Shown in pieces: positions 1-8,624 of a stretch of 64,000 bases of DNA (its first letter is position 1; each line of letters opens with the position of its first letter). The notes below the pieces were generated by a model, which worked only from the letters and a program-made list of their open reading frames with translations, was not told the DNA's origin and did no database searches. A program made the position numbers and the translations under genes. The stretch is from positions 81,394-145,393 of the forward strand of contig CAVSIP010000002.1 of NCBI GenBank assembly GCA_963728075.1. Direction: 5' to 3'. Origin of the DNA: CAVSIP01 sp963728075 (lineage in GTDB: Bacteria; Actinomycetota; Actinomycetes; JAFAQI01; DASSKL01).

Positions 1-355
1 ACTGCATGGTCTGGTCGGCGGTGTAGGGCAGCTCGGCGTACCCGGTCGAGTCGGTGACGACGTAGTGCCAGTACCGCCACGGGTACTGCGACCCGGGCCG
101 CCAGTAGATGGTCACGTCGCGGCCGGGCAGCGCGTGGTCACCCGCGACGAGCCGGACGCGGACCGGGAACGAGGTGCCGGGGTCGAGGGTCTGGCTGCCC
201 GGACCGATGGTCAGCGTGCTGACCTCGGTGGCCGCCGCCTCGGTGGCGGGCACGACGGTGGACAGGGCCGCGGTCGCGGTGAACGCGGCGACGGCGACGG
301 AGAGGATGCGGGGGGCAACGGCGCGGACTAGCGCGGACGGACGTGCCGCAGGCAC
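1..355 (-). CDS. Secreted Ig-like protein, N-terminal part (runs off left edge)
   Basis: About 118 codons are present and the 3' end lies outside the window. The GTG start at 355 follows a purine-rich AAGGAA ribosome site. Residues 1-40 form a signal peptide: an Arg-containing N-region, then an Ala/Val-rich core ending near PATEAAA. The rest looks like the start of an Ig-like beta domain (LTIGPGSQTLDPGTSF, then RDVTIYWRPG and a DSTGYAEL turn). No enzyme domain is in view. The leader carries a c-di-AMP riboswitch, an element that in actinobacteria usually sits before cell-wall hydrolases (NlpC/P60, Rpf), so a hydrolase domain may lie in the missing C-terminus. That last step is inference. Confidence 0.7.
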   Translation of the reverse strand, partial: MPAARPSALVRAVAPRILSVAVAAFTATAALSTVVPATEAAATEVSTLTIGPGSQTLDPGTSFPVRVRLVAGDHALPGRDVTIYWRPGSQYPWRYWHYVVTDSTGYAELPYTADQTMQ

Positions 356-369
356 GGGGGTTCCTTTCC

Positions 370-530
370 CGAACGCCTGCGGGGTGAGCTGTCGGGTTCG
401 GGCTGGGAAGGCTGCCCGGCCACCGGCTGGTGGCTTCACCCCAAGGCTCGGCCGGATGGCCGAGCCGGTGGACCTGTGGGTCCCCCGCTCCCGCCCTGCT
501 CGGTGGGTGGTGCTCGCAGGGCGCGCCGGT
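370..530 (-). promoter_or_regulatory. c-di-AMP riboswitch (ydaO/yuaA type)
   Basis: On the minus strand the leader of the gene starting at 355 contains the conserved blocks of the ydaO class in order: GGGGGACCCA, then GGGGTGAAGCC after a variable hairpin, then CAGCCCGAACCCGACAGCT followed by CACCCGCAGGCG. The first and last parts can pair to form P1 (CGCCCTGCG with CGCAGGCG). It ends about 15 nt before the GTG start. In this class c-di-AMP binding normally turns expression off. Identification is by recalled consensus; a covariance-model search was not run. Confidence 0.85.
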
Positions 531-584
531 GGGGGTGGTCGGAGGGCGGGACTTGGCGGGCCGACCCCGGCGCCGGACAGTGCA

Positions 585-606
585 GAACCCGGGCGGGCCC
601 GGGTTC
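585..606 (-). terminator. Hairpin terminator after the NlpC/P60 gene
   Basis: A perfect 10-bp inverted repeat (GAACCCGGGC, 2 nt, GCCCGGGTTC) lies about 40 nt past the stop of the NlpC/P60 gene and before the riboswitch leader. There is no T-tract, as is common in GC-rich actinobacteria. Confidence 0.6.
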
Positions 607-644
607 ACGTGATAACAGTACGGTAACGCTCGGCTACTCGTCCA

Positions 645-1772
645 TCACTCTGGGAAAACCGGCGCGTTCCTCCTCTCCGTCGGGCGGACGGCACCGATGA
701 ACTCGGTGGCGTAGACCGCCTGGACGCGCACCACGTCCCCCGTGTGCGGCGCCGCGATCATCAGCCCGCTGCCGATGTACAGCGCGACGTGGTGGATCGT
801 CGCCGGGTCGGCCGGGTCGGTGGCCCAGAACAGCAGGTCCCCTGGCGCGAGCTCGGCCAGGCTCACCCGCCGTCCGGCCGACCACTGGTCGGCGGCGACA
901 CGCGGCAGAGTGACCCCGGCCTGGGCGTAGGCCCACTGGGTGAGCCCGGAGCAGTCGAAGCTGTCGGGCCCGGTGGCACCCCACACGTAGGGCGAGCCGA
1001 GCCGCGTGCGCGCGGCGGCCACCGCGGCCGCCGCTGTGGCGTTGGGCGCGTCGGTCGGGGCGGCGGACCAGGTGGCGCGGGCGGCGGCGAGCTGGGCGGC
1101 GAAGGCCGCGGCCGCGTGCTGGCGCTCCGCGACGGCTGCCTGGGCGGCCAGCTCACGTACCCGTGCGTCCGCCGCGGCGAGCAGGGCCTGCTGCTCGGCG
1201 AGCGCGTTGCGCACCTCGTCGGCAGCCGCTGCCGCGGCCGCCTGCGCCTTCGTCCGGTCGGCGGCGAGGGTGGCGAGCCGGGACTCGGCGTCCTCGGCGG
1301 CCGAGGCGGCGGCCTGCGCCGCGACGAGCGAGCGGTGGTCGGACCCGACGAGGGAGCGCACGTTGCGCAGCCGGGCCATCGCGTCGCCCAGGTCTGTGGC
1401 GTCGAGCACGGTGGCGAGCAGGGTCACCGAACCGCCGGACATGTACAGCGCCCGGACCCGCCGGTCGAGCCCGTCCCGCTGGTCGGTGACGTGGGCGCGG
1501 GCCTCGTCGAGCTGCCGTTGCGCCAGCAGGTGGCGGGTGACGGCATCCCCGAGCTGCTGCTCCGCGGCGTCGTAGCGCTGGACGGCCAGCGCCGTACGGG
1601 TCTGCAGCGCGTCCACCTGGCGGCGCAGCTGCTCGGCCCGCTGGGCGGGTCCCGACGGGCCGGGGTCGGCCTGGACCGGGGGCGCGACGGCGAGCCAGCC
1701 GACGAGCAGGGCGGTGCCGAGCGCGGCCAGTCGGCCCGTGGTGGTGCCGTGCGAGCGGGTCCGCCGGGTCAT
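645..1772 (-). CDS. NlpC/P60 cell-wall endopeptidase with coiled coil
   Basis: 375 aa. Residues about 15-36 are a signal peptide (LGTALLVGWLAVAPPVQA). Residues 40-240 are Ala/Arg/Gln-rich with heptad character and predict a long coiled coil, as in RipA-like D,L-endopeptidases. The C-terminal 130 residues form the NlpC/P60 domain with the catalytic Cys in DSFDCSGLTQWAY, a His in IHHVALYIG and a third polar residue in APHTG. These enzymes cut peptidoglycan stem peptides and act at septation. Its ATG overlaps the stop of the upstream small gene (ATGA), so the two are probably co-translated. Confidence 0.9.
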   Translation of the reverse strand: MTRRTRSHGTTTGRLAALGTALLVGWLAVAPPVQADPGPSGPAQRAEQLRRQVDALQTRTALAVQRYDAAEQQLGDAVTRHLLAQRQLDEARAHVTDQRDGLDRRVRALYMSGGSVTLLATVLDATDLGDAMARLRNVRSLVGSDHRSLVAAQAAASAAEDAESRLATLAADRTKAQAAAAAAADEVRNALAEQQALLAAADARVRELAAQAAVAERQHAAAAFAAQLAAARATWSAAPTDAPNATAAAAVAAARTRLGSPYVWGATGPDSFDCSGLTQWAYAQAGVTLPRVAADQWSAGRRVSLAELAPGDLLFWATDPADPATIHHVALYIGSGLMIAAPHTGDVVRVQAVYATEFIGAVRPTERRNAPVFPE

Positions 1773-2167
1773 GTCGCCGGCCGCCCCGTACCGGTCTGGG
1801 CGACCTCCGCCAGGTGGCGCAGGGGGCCGATGTGGTGGAGCAGCATCGTGGTCGCCTCGCGGATCACCGTGACGTGGACGGTGCCGTCCGGGTCGACGAC
1901 GAACCGGTCGGGCGGGACGAGGTCCAGCGGGTCGCCGACGGCGTCGACCGCCGCCTGGTACGCGGCTTGCACGTCGTGGGTGGTGTGGAAGGAGGCGGCG
2001 CCGGCGACCGCGGCCCGGTCTGCCGCGTCGGCCGCCCGCATGGCGGTGGAGGTCACCGAGATGGCGTCGAACGCGACGAGGGCGAACAGGGCGAGCACCA
2101 CCGCCACCCGCATCAGTCCGCTGACCACGATCAGACCGCCGTCAGCGTGCACCCACGATCGCCGCAC
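1769..2167 (-). CDS. Small membrane protein, TadE/G-like
   Basis: 132 aa with one hydrophobic segment near the N-terminus (VSGLMRVAVVLALFALVAFD), followed by a stretch rich in small residues and a 90-residue extracellular part. The layout resembles the pseudopilin-like TadE/TadG family, but no signature is strong enough to name it. Its stop overlaps the start of the NlpC/P60 gene. The pair lies just downstream of murJ, after a gap of about 45 nt. Confidence 0.6.
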   Translation of the reverse strand: MRRSWVHADGGLIVVSGLMRVAVVLALFALVAFDAISVTSTAMRAADAADRAAVAGAASFHTTHDVQAAYQAAVDAVGDPLDLVPPDRFVVDPDGTVHVTVIREATTMLLHHIGPLRHLAEVAQTGTGRPAT

Positions 2168-2213
2168 GAGTACTAGTTCGGCGGATGGACCAGGGGGACT
2201 TGAGCCGTCCGGG

Positions 2214-3821
2214 CTAGCCGAGTCTGGCCCGGACCACCCCGAGCAGCTGGCGCACCTCGGCGACCCGCAGGCGGTCGGCGAGGTGGATGTAGAGCGGAGC
2301 CCCGAGCCCCACCCCGGCCACCAGGCCGACCGCCGCGCCGAGGGGACCGGTTCCCAGCACCGACACGAGGGTCTCGGCGGTGCCCCAGGCGACGGCCGTG
2401 CCGACCAGCGCGGCGAGGGTGAGCCGTACGTAGGTGCGCAGCACGTGCTGCGGCCGGGACGGCGCGGCGAGCCGCCGGCGCAGCAGGGTGGTGAACACGG
2501 CGCAGCCGACCAGGTAGGAGGCGGAGTAGCCGAGGGCCAGGCCGACGATGCGCGCCTCGCGCCCGGACAGGGCCAGGTACAGCACCACGTCCACGGCCAG
2601 GTTCACCACGTTGACGCCGATGTTGACCAGCGCGGGGGTACGGGTGTCCTGCAGCGCGTAGAACGCCCGCAGCTGGAACTGGAACACCGAGAACGGCACC
2701 AGGCTCACCGCGTAGCCGACGAGCACGACGCCGACGAAGCGGGCCGAGTCGACGTCGAGGCGGACGTGAGCGAACACGACGGTGGCCACGAGCGGTCCCA
2801 GCGCCATGAGCAGCAGCTGTGCGGGGACCATGAGCACCCCCGCGAGCCGCAGCCCGCCGGCGAGGTCGGCGCTCACGTCGTCCAGCCGGTCCTCGCTCGC
2901 CGCCCGGCTCATCCGCGGCAGCATCGCCGTGATCACCGAGACGGCGACGATCGCGTACGGCAGTGACACGAGCAGGAACGCGTACGTGTACGCCGAGAAG
3001 CCGAAGTGCGGGTAGGCGCGGGTCGCCAGCTTGGAGATGCCGACGAAGCCGACCTGGTTGACCAGCACGTAGAGGAACACCCAGCCGCCGAGCCGCCCGG
3101 CATGGCGCAGGCCCATGCCCCGCAGATCCGTGCGCAGCCGGAACCGGAACCCGGTCCGGCGCAGCGCCGGGAGCAGCGCCACCGACTGCACGACGATGCC
3201 CGCCGTCGTCCCGGCGGCGAGCAGCAGCGTGTCGCCACGGGGCAGGTGGCCCGGCTGCACCTGCCCGTGGGTCACCGTGATGAACAGCAGCCCGGTGGCG
3301 ATGACCACGAGGTTGTTGAGGATCGGGGTCCACATGGGCGGTGCGAAGCTGCCGCGCACGTTGAGGATCGCCCCGACGAGCGCGCCGACGCCGTAGAAGA
3401 GGATCTGCGGCAGGAAGAACCGGGCGAAGGTGGTGCCCAGCTCGGCTTCGGCGCCGGTCAGGCCGTACGCACGGACGATCAACGGTGCCGCAGCGACCGC
3501 GAGCGCGGACGCGAGGGTCAGTGCCGCCACGGTGAGGGTGAGCAGCCGCTGGGAGTAGGCCTCGCCGTCGTCCCCGTCCCGCCGGGCCGCCTGGACGATG
3601 AGCGGCACGACGACGCTGGTGAGGACACCGCCGAGCAGCAGCTCGTAGATGATGTTGGGGACGGTGTTCGCGACGTTGTAGGCGTCCGCGATCGTGTCGC
3701 CGAGAGCCGCCGCGATCACCGCCGTGCGCAGGAACCCGGTTCCGCGGGAGAGCGCCGTGCCCACAGCCATCGCCCCGCCTGAGCGGACCACGCCGCGCAG
3801 GCCCCCCTGGTCCTCGCTCAC
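2214..3821 (-). CDS. murJ: MurJ lipid II flippase
   Basis: 535 aa from a GTG start at 3821 that overlaps the stop of the DUF6049 gene (GTGA). It is a polytopic protein of the MOP superfamily with about 14 hydrophobic segments. The N-terminal signature GTGFLRTAVIAAALG, the nearby NTVPNIIYELLLGGVL block and mid-protein Arg/charged loops are typical of MurJ/MviN. It moves lipid-linked peptidoglycan precursor across the membrane. The conserved MutT-DUF6049-MurJ order supports the call. Unlike mycobacterial MurJ it lacks the C-terminal pseudokinase extension. Confidence 0.93.
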   Translation of the reverse strand: MSEDQGGLRGVVRSGGAMAVGTALSRGTGFLRTAVIAAALGDTIADAYNVANTVPNIIYELLLGGVLTSVVVPLIVQAARRDGDDGEAYSQRLLTLTVAALTLASALAVAAAPLIVRAYGLTGAEAELGTTFARFFLPQILFYGVGALVGAILNVRGSFAPPMWTPILNNLVVIATGLLFITVTHGQVQPGHLPRGDTLLLAAGTTAGIVVQSVALLPALRRTGFRFRLRTDLRGMGLRHAGRLGGWVFLYVLVNQVGFVGISKLATRAYPHFGFSAYTYAFLLVSLPYAIVAVSVITAMLPRMSRAASEDRLDDVSADLAGGLRLAGVLMVPAQLLLMALGPLVATVVFAHVRLDVDSARFVGVVLVGYAVSLVPFSVFQFQLRAFYALQDTRTPALVNIGVNVVNLAVDVVLYLALSGREARIVGLALGYSASYLVGCAVFTTLLRRRLAAPSRPQHVLRTYVRLTLAALVGTAVAWGTAETLVSVLGTGPLGAAVGLVAGVGLGAPLYIHLADRLRVAEVRQLLGVVRARLG

Positions 3822-6022
3822 GACGCGCGGCTCCGGTGCGCGCGCAGGGCCCGGCGGGTCAGTCGGACCGCGACGGCGATGAGCAGGACGGCGAACGCGC
3901 CACCCGTGATGCCCAGGGCGAGGGTGCCGTAGGCGGTCGGCCGGACGAAGATGGTGTTGGTCGCGCCGTACCGCCGGGGTGGGGAGGTGGGGGTGAACAG
4001 CGTGACCTGGGCCCGGAACACCCCGGAGGTCCGGGCCTCCATGTGCACCTGCAGCTGGCTGAACTGCCCGGCCGGCAGCACGCGTGGCCGGTCCGCGAGC
4101 CCGACGACCCGGGCATGGCCGCCGGCATCGACGCGCAGCAGCACCTGCACAGGCTGGTCGAGCTGGTTGGCGACGGTGATGGGCACCGCTCCGCTCTTGC
4201 TCGTCAGCGTCACCAGCCCGGTGGTGAGCACCCGGACCTTGCTGCGGGCGTCGTCCACCGCCTGGGCCACCGCCGTGCGCAGCGTGCGGGCCGCGGTGAG
4301 GTGGTCGCGCCACGCGGAGGACTCCATCCGCAAGCCCGCCAGGTAGAGCTCGCGGGCCAGGGCGGTCTTCGTCGAGGTCAGGATCGACTCGAACTCGTCC
4401 GTCCGCTGGCGGATGCCCTGCACGACCCGCAGGTAGTCACCGGGCAGCTCGGCGTCCTTGCTCGCCGACGGGTAGGTGAGCTCCGCGCGGGGTGCCTCGT
4501 CCGCAGGGTGCGCCCGGATGTCGTCCACGGTCGTCGGCTGCAGCCAGGGCGCGCGCGCCGTGTCGTTGAGCAGTGCCCTGGCGAAGCCGGCCGACGGCGA
4601 CCAGCGGCGCTCGGGTGCGACCACGACGGAGCGCTGCCGGCTGGGCAGCTCCTCGGTGATGAGCAGCGTCTCGGCCAGGAAGCGCTGCTCGGCCCAGCGT
4701 TCGGAGCTCGGGTGCTTCGCGCCCATGGTCACCAGGTCGCTGAGGGCGGTGTCGGTGAGCACGACCTTCTCGCTGCCGCCGAGGAGCCGGATGTTCGTGC
4801 GCGCGTCCGGCGTGTAGAACACCTCGGAGTCGACCGGCAGGGCGGTGTCGCGCAGCAGCACGGTGGTGACGTTGCCGGCGAACAGCGTGCGGACCGTGTC
4901 CAGCGTGGCCTGCCCGTCCGGCGGCCAGGTCGTCGAGGTGGGGATGGGCCGGTGCAGCACGTCCCCGGCGAGGGCTGCTCCCGACGCGATGGCGGCCTCC
5001 ACGTCACCCGACATCCCGGCGCGGGTCAGGGCGTCGACGTCCACGTCCGCGTACGGCAGCGCCACCACGTCGGCGCCGTGCACGGCCGCCCGCAGCGCCG
5101 CGAGGAAGTCCGCGGCGGTGGCGCCGTCGACGGCGCGGCCCTCCCCGCTCGTGCCCACCCGGTAGCCGGCGGCCATGAGCGAGACGTCCTGGACGAGCAG
5201 CGGGTCGATGGCCCAGCTCACGTTCACCGGGTGCACCGCCGGTGCCGGTGCCCGGGGGGCCGGCTGCTGGGGTGTCGATCCGGGCTGCGCCGGTGTCGGG
5301 GAGGGCGTCGCAGGAGGGGCGGGCGGTGGTGGCGGGGTCGCGGCGGCCGCAGCGACGTCGACGAGCCGGCGCAGCCGTCCGTCGCCGGCCAGCTCGGGCG
5401 CAAGGCGGTCGTCGCGGAAGGTCGTCGAGGCGGCCCGGTGCGGCACGTCCACGACGGGCCAGACCCAGGCCAGCCGGGTGGGCGCGGCGATGCTACCGGC
5501 AGGTGCCCACGGCAGGAAGGTGCGCAGCCGACCCACGACGTCGTAGCCGGAGCGCTCGGTCGAGCCGCGCACGTCCACGCCGAACCCGTAGATCGCCGGC
5601 GCTGCGCCCAGGGAGAGATCGTCCACGGGGACGGACAGGGTGAGCTCGTGCTGCCCGCCCGGCGCCAAGGGCGCGTCCAGCTGCCTGATGCTGCCCTGGA
5701 TCCGGTAGCCGATGTAGCCCTCGGCGTTGGTCGCGTACGCGGCCAGCTCGCTGCGGTTGGTGATCCGGCCGCCCTTGTCCAGCGCGACGCTCACGTTCTC
5801 CACCGTCTGGTCGCCGCGGTTGGTCAGCCGCACTGCCACGTCGACGGTGTCGTGCGGCGCCGGAAAGCGCGGGCCCAGCGCGAGCAGGGTGACCTGGACC
5901 GGCAGCGTGTCGGACCCCTGGGCGAGTGCCGGGCGCGGCAGGGCGGCCACACCGACGAGGGCCTGCCCGAGCACCACCAGCACCGCCACGGCGGCGCGCC
6001 GAACGCGCGCCGCCTGGCTCAT
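3818..6022 (-). CDS. DUF6049 family secreted membrane-anchored protein
   Basis: 734 aa. The ATG at 6022 overlaps the Nudix stop (ATGA); longer readings upstream only run antisense-free through the Nudix gene. A signal peptide (VLVVLGQALVGVAALPRPALA) leads into a large extracytoplasmic region with beta-rich segments and a Pro-rich linker near residue 245. A single C-terminal membrane helix (LALGITGGAFAVLLIAVAV) with a basic tail anchors it. The family is found next to murJ in most Actinobacteria; its function is unknown, but the context points to envelope assembly. Confidence 0.88.
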   Translation of the reverse strand: MSQAARVRRAAVAVLVVLGQALVGVAALPRPALAQGSDTLPVQVTLLALGPRFPAPHDTVDVAVRLTNRGDQTVENVSVALDKGGRITNRSELAAYATNAEGYIGYRIQGSIRQLDAPLAPGGQHELTLSVPVDDLSLGAAPAIYGFGVDVRGSTERSGYDVVGRLRTFLPWAPAGSIAAPTRLAWVWPVVDVPHRAASTTFRDDRLAPELAGDGRLRRLVDVAAAAATPPPPPAPPATPSPTPAQPGSTPQQPAPRAPAPAVHPVNVSWAIDPLLVQDVSLMAAGYRVGTSGEGRAVDGATAADFLAALRAAVHGADVVALPYADVDVDALTRAGMSGDVEAAIASGAALAGDVLHRPIPTSTTWPPDGQATLDTVRTLFAGNVTTVLLRDTALPVDSEVFYTPDARTNIRLLGGSEKVVLTDTALSDLVTMGAKHPSSERWAEQRFLAETLLITEELPSRQRSVVVAPERRWSPSAGFARALLNDTARAPWLQPTTVDDIRAHPADEAPRAELTYPSASKDAELPGDYLRVVQGIRQRTDEFESILTSTKTALARELYLAGLRMESSAWRDHLTAARTLRTAVAQAVDDARSKVRVLTTGLVTLTSKSGAVPITVANQLDQPVQVLLRVDAGGHARVVGLADRPRVLPAGQFSQLQVHMEARTSGVFRAQVTLFTPTSPPRRYGATNTIFVRPTAYGTLALGITGGAFAVLLIAVAVRLTRRALRAHRSRAS

Positions 6023-6483
6023 GCCGAGTCCGCGAGCAGCTCGTGAACCTTCTCGATGAGCCGGCGCTCGTCGGCGTACGCCAGCCGGCCGGCGACCTGC
6101 GGCAGCGGGACCCACGCGACCTCGGTGACCTCGACGTCCTCGTCGGACAGCTCGCCGCCCTCGGCGACGAGCAGGAAGTGATGGACGGTCTTGTGGATGC
6201 GTCGCTCGTCGGCGACGAACCAGAAGTCGATGGTGCCGAGCGGCGCGATCACCCGGCCGCGGATCCCGGTCTCCTCGGCCACCTCGCGTACGGCGGTGTC
6301 CTCCGGTGTCTCGCCGGCCTCGACATGGCCCTTCGGCAACGACCACAGCAGCCGCCCGCGACGGTCCAGCCGGCCGATCAGCGCCCCGCGGGCCTCGCCG
6401 CCGTTGCGGTCGATGACCAGCCCCCCGGCCGAGGTCTCCTCGACGCGGCGCAGGCGCCGGCGAGGACGCTTGGGGGCGGGCAT
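6019..6483 (-). CDS. Nudix hydrolase (MutT4-like)
   Basis: 154 aa. The Nudix box is intact: a Gly starting KGHVEAGETPEDTAV followed by REVAEETGI, giving the GX5EX7REUXEEXGU pattern that binds Mg and hydrolyses nucleoside diphosphate derivatives. The N-terminal 20 residues are basic (PKRPRRRLRR). It is the first gene of the Nudix-DUF6049-murJ operon, with overlapping stops and starts. Substrate cannot be inferred. The ATG lies 6 nt behind a TACGAT -10 hexamer, suggesting a leaderless transcript. Confidence 0.9.
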   Translation of the reverse strand: MPAPKRPRRRLRRVEETSAGGLVIDRNGGEARGALIGRLDRRGRLLWSLPKGHVEAGETPEDTAVREVAEETGIRGRVIAPLGTIDFWFVADERRIHKTVHHFLLVAEGGELSDEDVEVTEVAWVPLPQVAGRLAYADERRLIEKVHELLADSA

Positions 6484-6489
6484 GGCCCG

Positions 6490-6495
6490 ATCGTA
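6490..6495 (-). promoter_or_regulatory. -10 element of leaderless promoter (Nudix-murJ operon)
   Basis: TACGAT on the minus strand, followed by 6 nt and the ATG of the Nudix gene, with no ribosome-binding site between. It drives the whole murJ operon. Confidence 0.55.
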
Positions 6496-6532
6496 ATGCG
6501 ACTCCAGTGGCCGGCTCCCGGCCGCGACACCC

Positions 6533-7030
6533 CTAGCGAGGGGTGAGCAGGCGGGTCGGCTCGTGGGCCGTGAGGTCGGCGAGCCGGGCCCGGGACTCGC
6601 GGACCAGCAGACCGCTGTCGATGCCCAGGGCGGTGCCGCTCTCCCCGGTCGCCGTGTACACGACCGGCTCGTCGAGCAGGGCCACGTCAGCGATGACGAC
6701 GATGTCCTCCGGCAGGAGGAACGGCGAGACGAGCCCGGCCGCGTAGTCGGTCCGGCGGCTGACCAGCTCCGGGGCCGGTACGGCGAGCACGCGGGTCTCG
6801 GCCACCCGCATGAGGGCGGCCACGTCGGGTTGCCCCCCGGCGGGCACCACGGCGGCCGTGAGCCGGTCGTGCTCACCGAGGAAGATGCGGACGACGGCAC
6901 ACCGCCCGGCCGGCAGGCCCGCGACGTCCGGCAGGTCGTCCGCGCGGGTCAGGGGGCGGGGCAGGCGCACCACCTCGTGGGCGACGCTTCGAGCGAGCAG
7001 ATCCTGGTGGATGTCGAGCGCGGTCTTCAC
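6533..7030 (-). CDS. YbaK/EbsC-type aminoacyl-tRNA deacylase
   Basis: 165 aa from a GTG with GGAGG nearby. It shows the YbaK/ProX fold pattern: an N-terminal helix, the CAVVRIFLGEHDRLTAAVVP beta segments, and the late YTATGESGTALGID strand-turn that carries the conserved Gly/Ser region of the family. Such proteins free mischarged tRNAs (for example Ala- or Cys-tRNAPro). It lies between the Nudix gene and cca, the tRNA CCA-adding enzyme, so two neighbouring genes concern tRNA. Confidence 0.75.
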   Translation of the reverse strand: MKTALDIHQDLLARSVAHEVVRLPRPLTRADDLPDVAGLPAGRCAVVRIFLGEHDRLTAAVVPAGGQPDVAALMRVAETRVLAVPAPELVSRRTDYAAGLVSPFLLPEDIVVIADVALLDEPVVYTATGESGTALGIDSGLLVRESRARLADLTAHEPTRLLTPR

Positions 7031-7113
7031 AGCGCCTCCACGTCGGTCGGCCCCCCGGTGTCAGGACCGTAACTCGTGACCGGCGCGGTGAGAAGAGGCC
7101 GCGGCCGCCGCCG

Positions 7114-7119
7114 TACGCT
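7114..7119 (+). promoter_or_regulatory. -10 element of leaderless promoter (cca)
   Basis: TACGCT, followed by 8 nt and the GTG start of cca; no Shine-Dalgarno sequence precedes that start. Confidence 0.55.
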
Positions 7120-7127
7120 TGACCCCC

Positions 7128-8612
7128 GTGTCTCCCGCCCGCTCCGAGCCTCGCGTGCCCGGCGAGTCGCTGTCCGCCGCGCAGCGCCGCGCCGTGGCGC
7201 AGCTGTTGCGGGTGGCTCCGGTCGCGGACGACCTGGGTCGGCGGTTCGCCGCGGCCGGCCACGCGCTGCACCTCGTGGGGGGCTCCGTGCGAGACGCCTT
7301 CCTCGGCCGCCTCGGTGACGACCTCGACTTCGCCACCGACGCCCGCCCGGAACAGGTCCTGCGGCTGGCGCGCGGCTGGGCGGACGCCGTGTGGGAGACC
7401 GGCGTCGCGTTCGGCACGGTGGGCCTGCAGAAGGCGGACTACCGGCTCGAGGTGACGACATACCGCAGTGACACCTACGACCGCACCTCGCGCAAGCCCG
7501 AGGTGAGCTACGGCGACACCCTCGACGGCGACCTCGCCCGCCGCGACTTCACCGTCAACGCCATGGCGGTGCGCGTGCCGGTGACCGGCGCACCGGAGTT
7601 CGCCGACCCGTTCGGCGGGCTCGCCGACCTCGCCGCACAGGTGCTGCGCACACCCGGGACCCCGCACGCCAGCTTCGACGACGACCCGCTGCGGATGCTG
7701 CGCGCCGCCCGGTTCCGGTCCCAGCTGGGCTTCACGGTCGCACCCGAGGTGCTGGCTGCGATGCGCGAGATGGCCGACCGGCTCGAGATCGTCAGCGCCG
7801 AGCGGGTGCGCGAGGAGCTGTCCAAGCTCGTCTGCGGCCGTTTCCCCCGCCTCGGCCTGGAGACCCTCGCCGACAGCGGGCTGGCCGACCACGTCCTGCC
7901 CGAGCTGCCCCGCCTGCGCCTCGAGGTGGACGAGCACGCCCACCACAAGGACGTGTACGCGCACACCCTGCAGGTGCTCGAGCAGGCGATCGCCCTGGAG
8001 CCCGACGGGCCGGACCTCGTGCTGCGCCTGGCTGCACTGCTGCACGACATCGGCAAGCCCAAGACCCGCTCCGTCGGCCCCGGCGGCAAGGTCTCCTTCC
8101 ACCACCACGAGGTGGTCGGGGCGCACATGACCCGCTCCCGGCTGCAGGCACTGCGCTACCCACGGGACGTCGTCGAGGACGTCAGCCGGCTGGTGGAGCT
8201 GCACCTGCGCTTCCACGGCTACGCGGACAGCGACTGGACCGACGCCGCCGTGCGTCGCTACGTCCGCGACGCCGGCCCGTTGCTCGACCGGCTGCACCGG
8301 CTGGTCCGCTCGGACTGCACCACCCGCAACCGGCGCAAGGCCGCTGCGCTCGCCGCGGCGTACGACGACCTGGAGCGGCGGATCGCCGTGCTGCGGGAGC
8401 AGGAGGAGCTCGACCGCATCCGGCCGGACCTCGACGGTCACGAGATCAAGCGGGTCCTCGGCATCGCGGCCGGTCCGCTGGTGGGGGAGGCCTGGCGGCA
8501 CCTGCTCGAGGTGCGGCTGGAGCAGGGGCCGATGCAGCCGGACGCGGCCCGTGCCGAGCTGCGCCGCTGGGCCCGCGAGCGCGGGCTGGACGTGGCCGAA
8601 CCCGCGGACTAG
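7128..8612 (+). CDS. cca: CCA tRNA nucleotidyltransferase
   Basis: 494 aa from GTG 7128; a TTG nine bases upstream is the alternative. The N-terminal nucleotidyltransferase domain has the class II signature LVGGSVRDAFLG and the catalytic acidic pair DDLDFATDA. An RRDFTVNAMAV motif follows, then a PcnB-like neck region. The C-terminal half carries an HD phosphohydrolase domain (LAALLHDIGKPKT, FHHHEVVGAHM). It adds or repairs the 3' CCA of tRNA. Strand and position beside the murJ operon match the actinobacterial pcnA locus. Confidence 0.95.
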   Translation: MSPARSEPRVPGESLSAAQRRAVAQLLRVAPVADDLGRRFAAAGHALHLVGGSVRDAFLGRLGDDLDFATDARPEQVLRLARGWADAVWETGVAFGTVGLQKADYRLEVTTYRSDTYDRTSRKPEVSYGDTLDGDLARRDFTVNAMAVRVPVTGAPEFADPFGGLADLAAQVLRTPGTPHASFDDDPLRMLRAARFRSQLGFTVAPEVLAAMREMADRLEIVSAERVREELSKLVCGRFPRLGLETLADSGLADHVLPELPRLRLEVDEHAHHKDVYAHTLQVLEQAIALEPDGPDLVLRLAALLHDIGKPKTRSVGPGGKVSFHHHEVVGAHMTRSRLQALRYPRDVVEDVSRLVELHLRFHGYADSDWTDAAVRRYVRDAGPLLDRLHRLVRSDCTTRNRRKAAALAAAYDDLERRIAVLREQEELDRIRPDLDGHEIKRVLGIAAGPLVGEAWRHLLEVRLEQGPMQPDAARAELRRWARERGLDVAEPAD

Positions 8613-8624
8613 CCCCAACGAGCC

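Noticed and set aside
138..608. A 156-codon minus-strand frame through the leader at 356-608
   Set aside because: The same bases match the c-di-AMP riboswitch consensus, and the frame would run through the hairpin terminator.
744..2966. A 740-codon open frame on the plus strand across the NlpC/P60 and murJ genes
   Set aside because: It is antisense to two well-supported genes; its product is Gly/Arg-rich with no family features. Long antisense frames are expected at this GC content.
3836..6046. A 736-codon plus-strand frame antisense to the DUF6049 gene
   Set aside because: Composition is typical of a GC-rich shadow frame, and the opposite strand has a signal peptide, conserved family and overlapping operon junctions.
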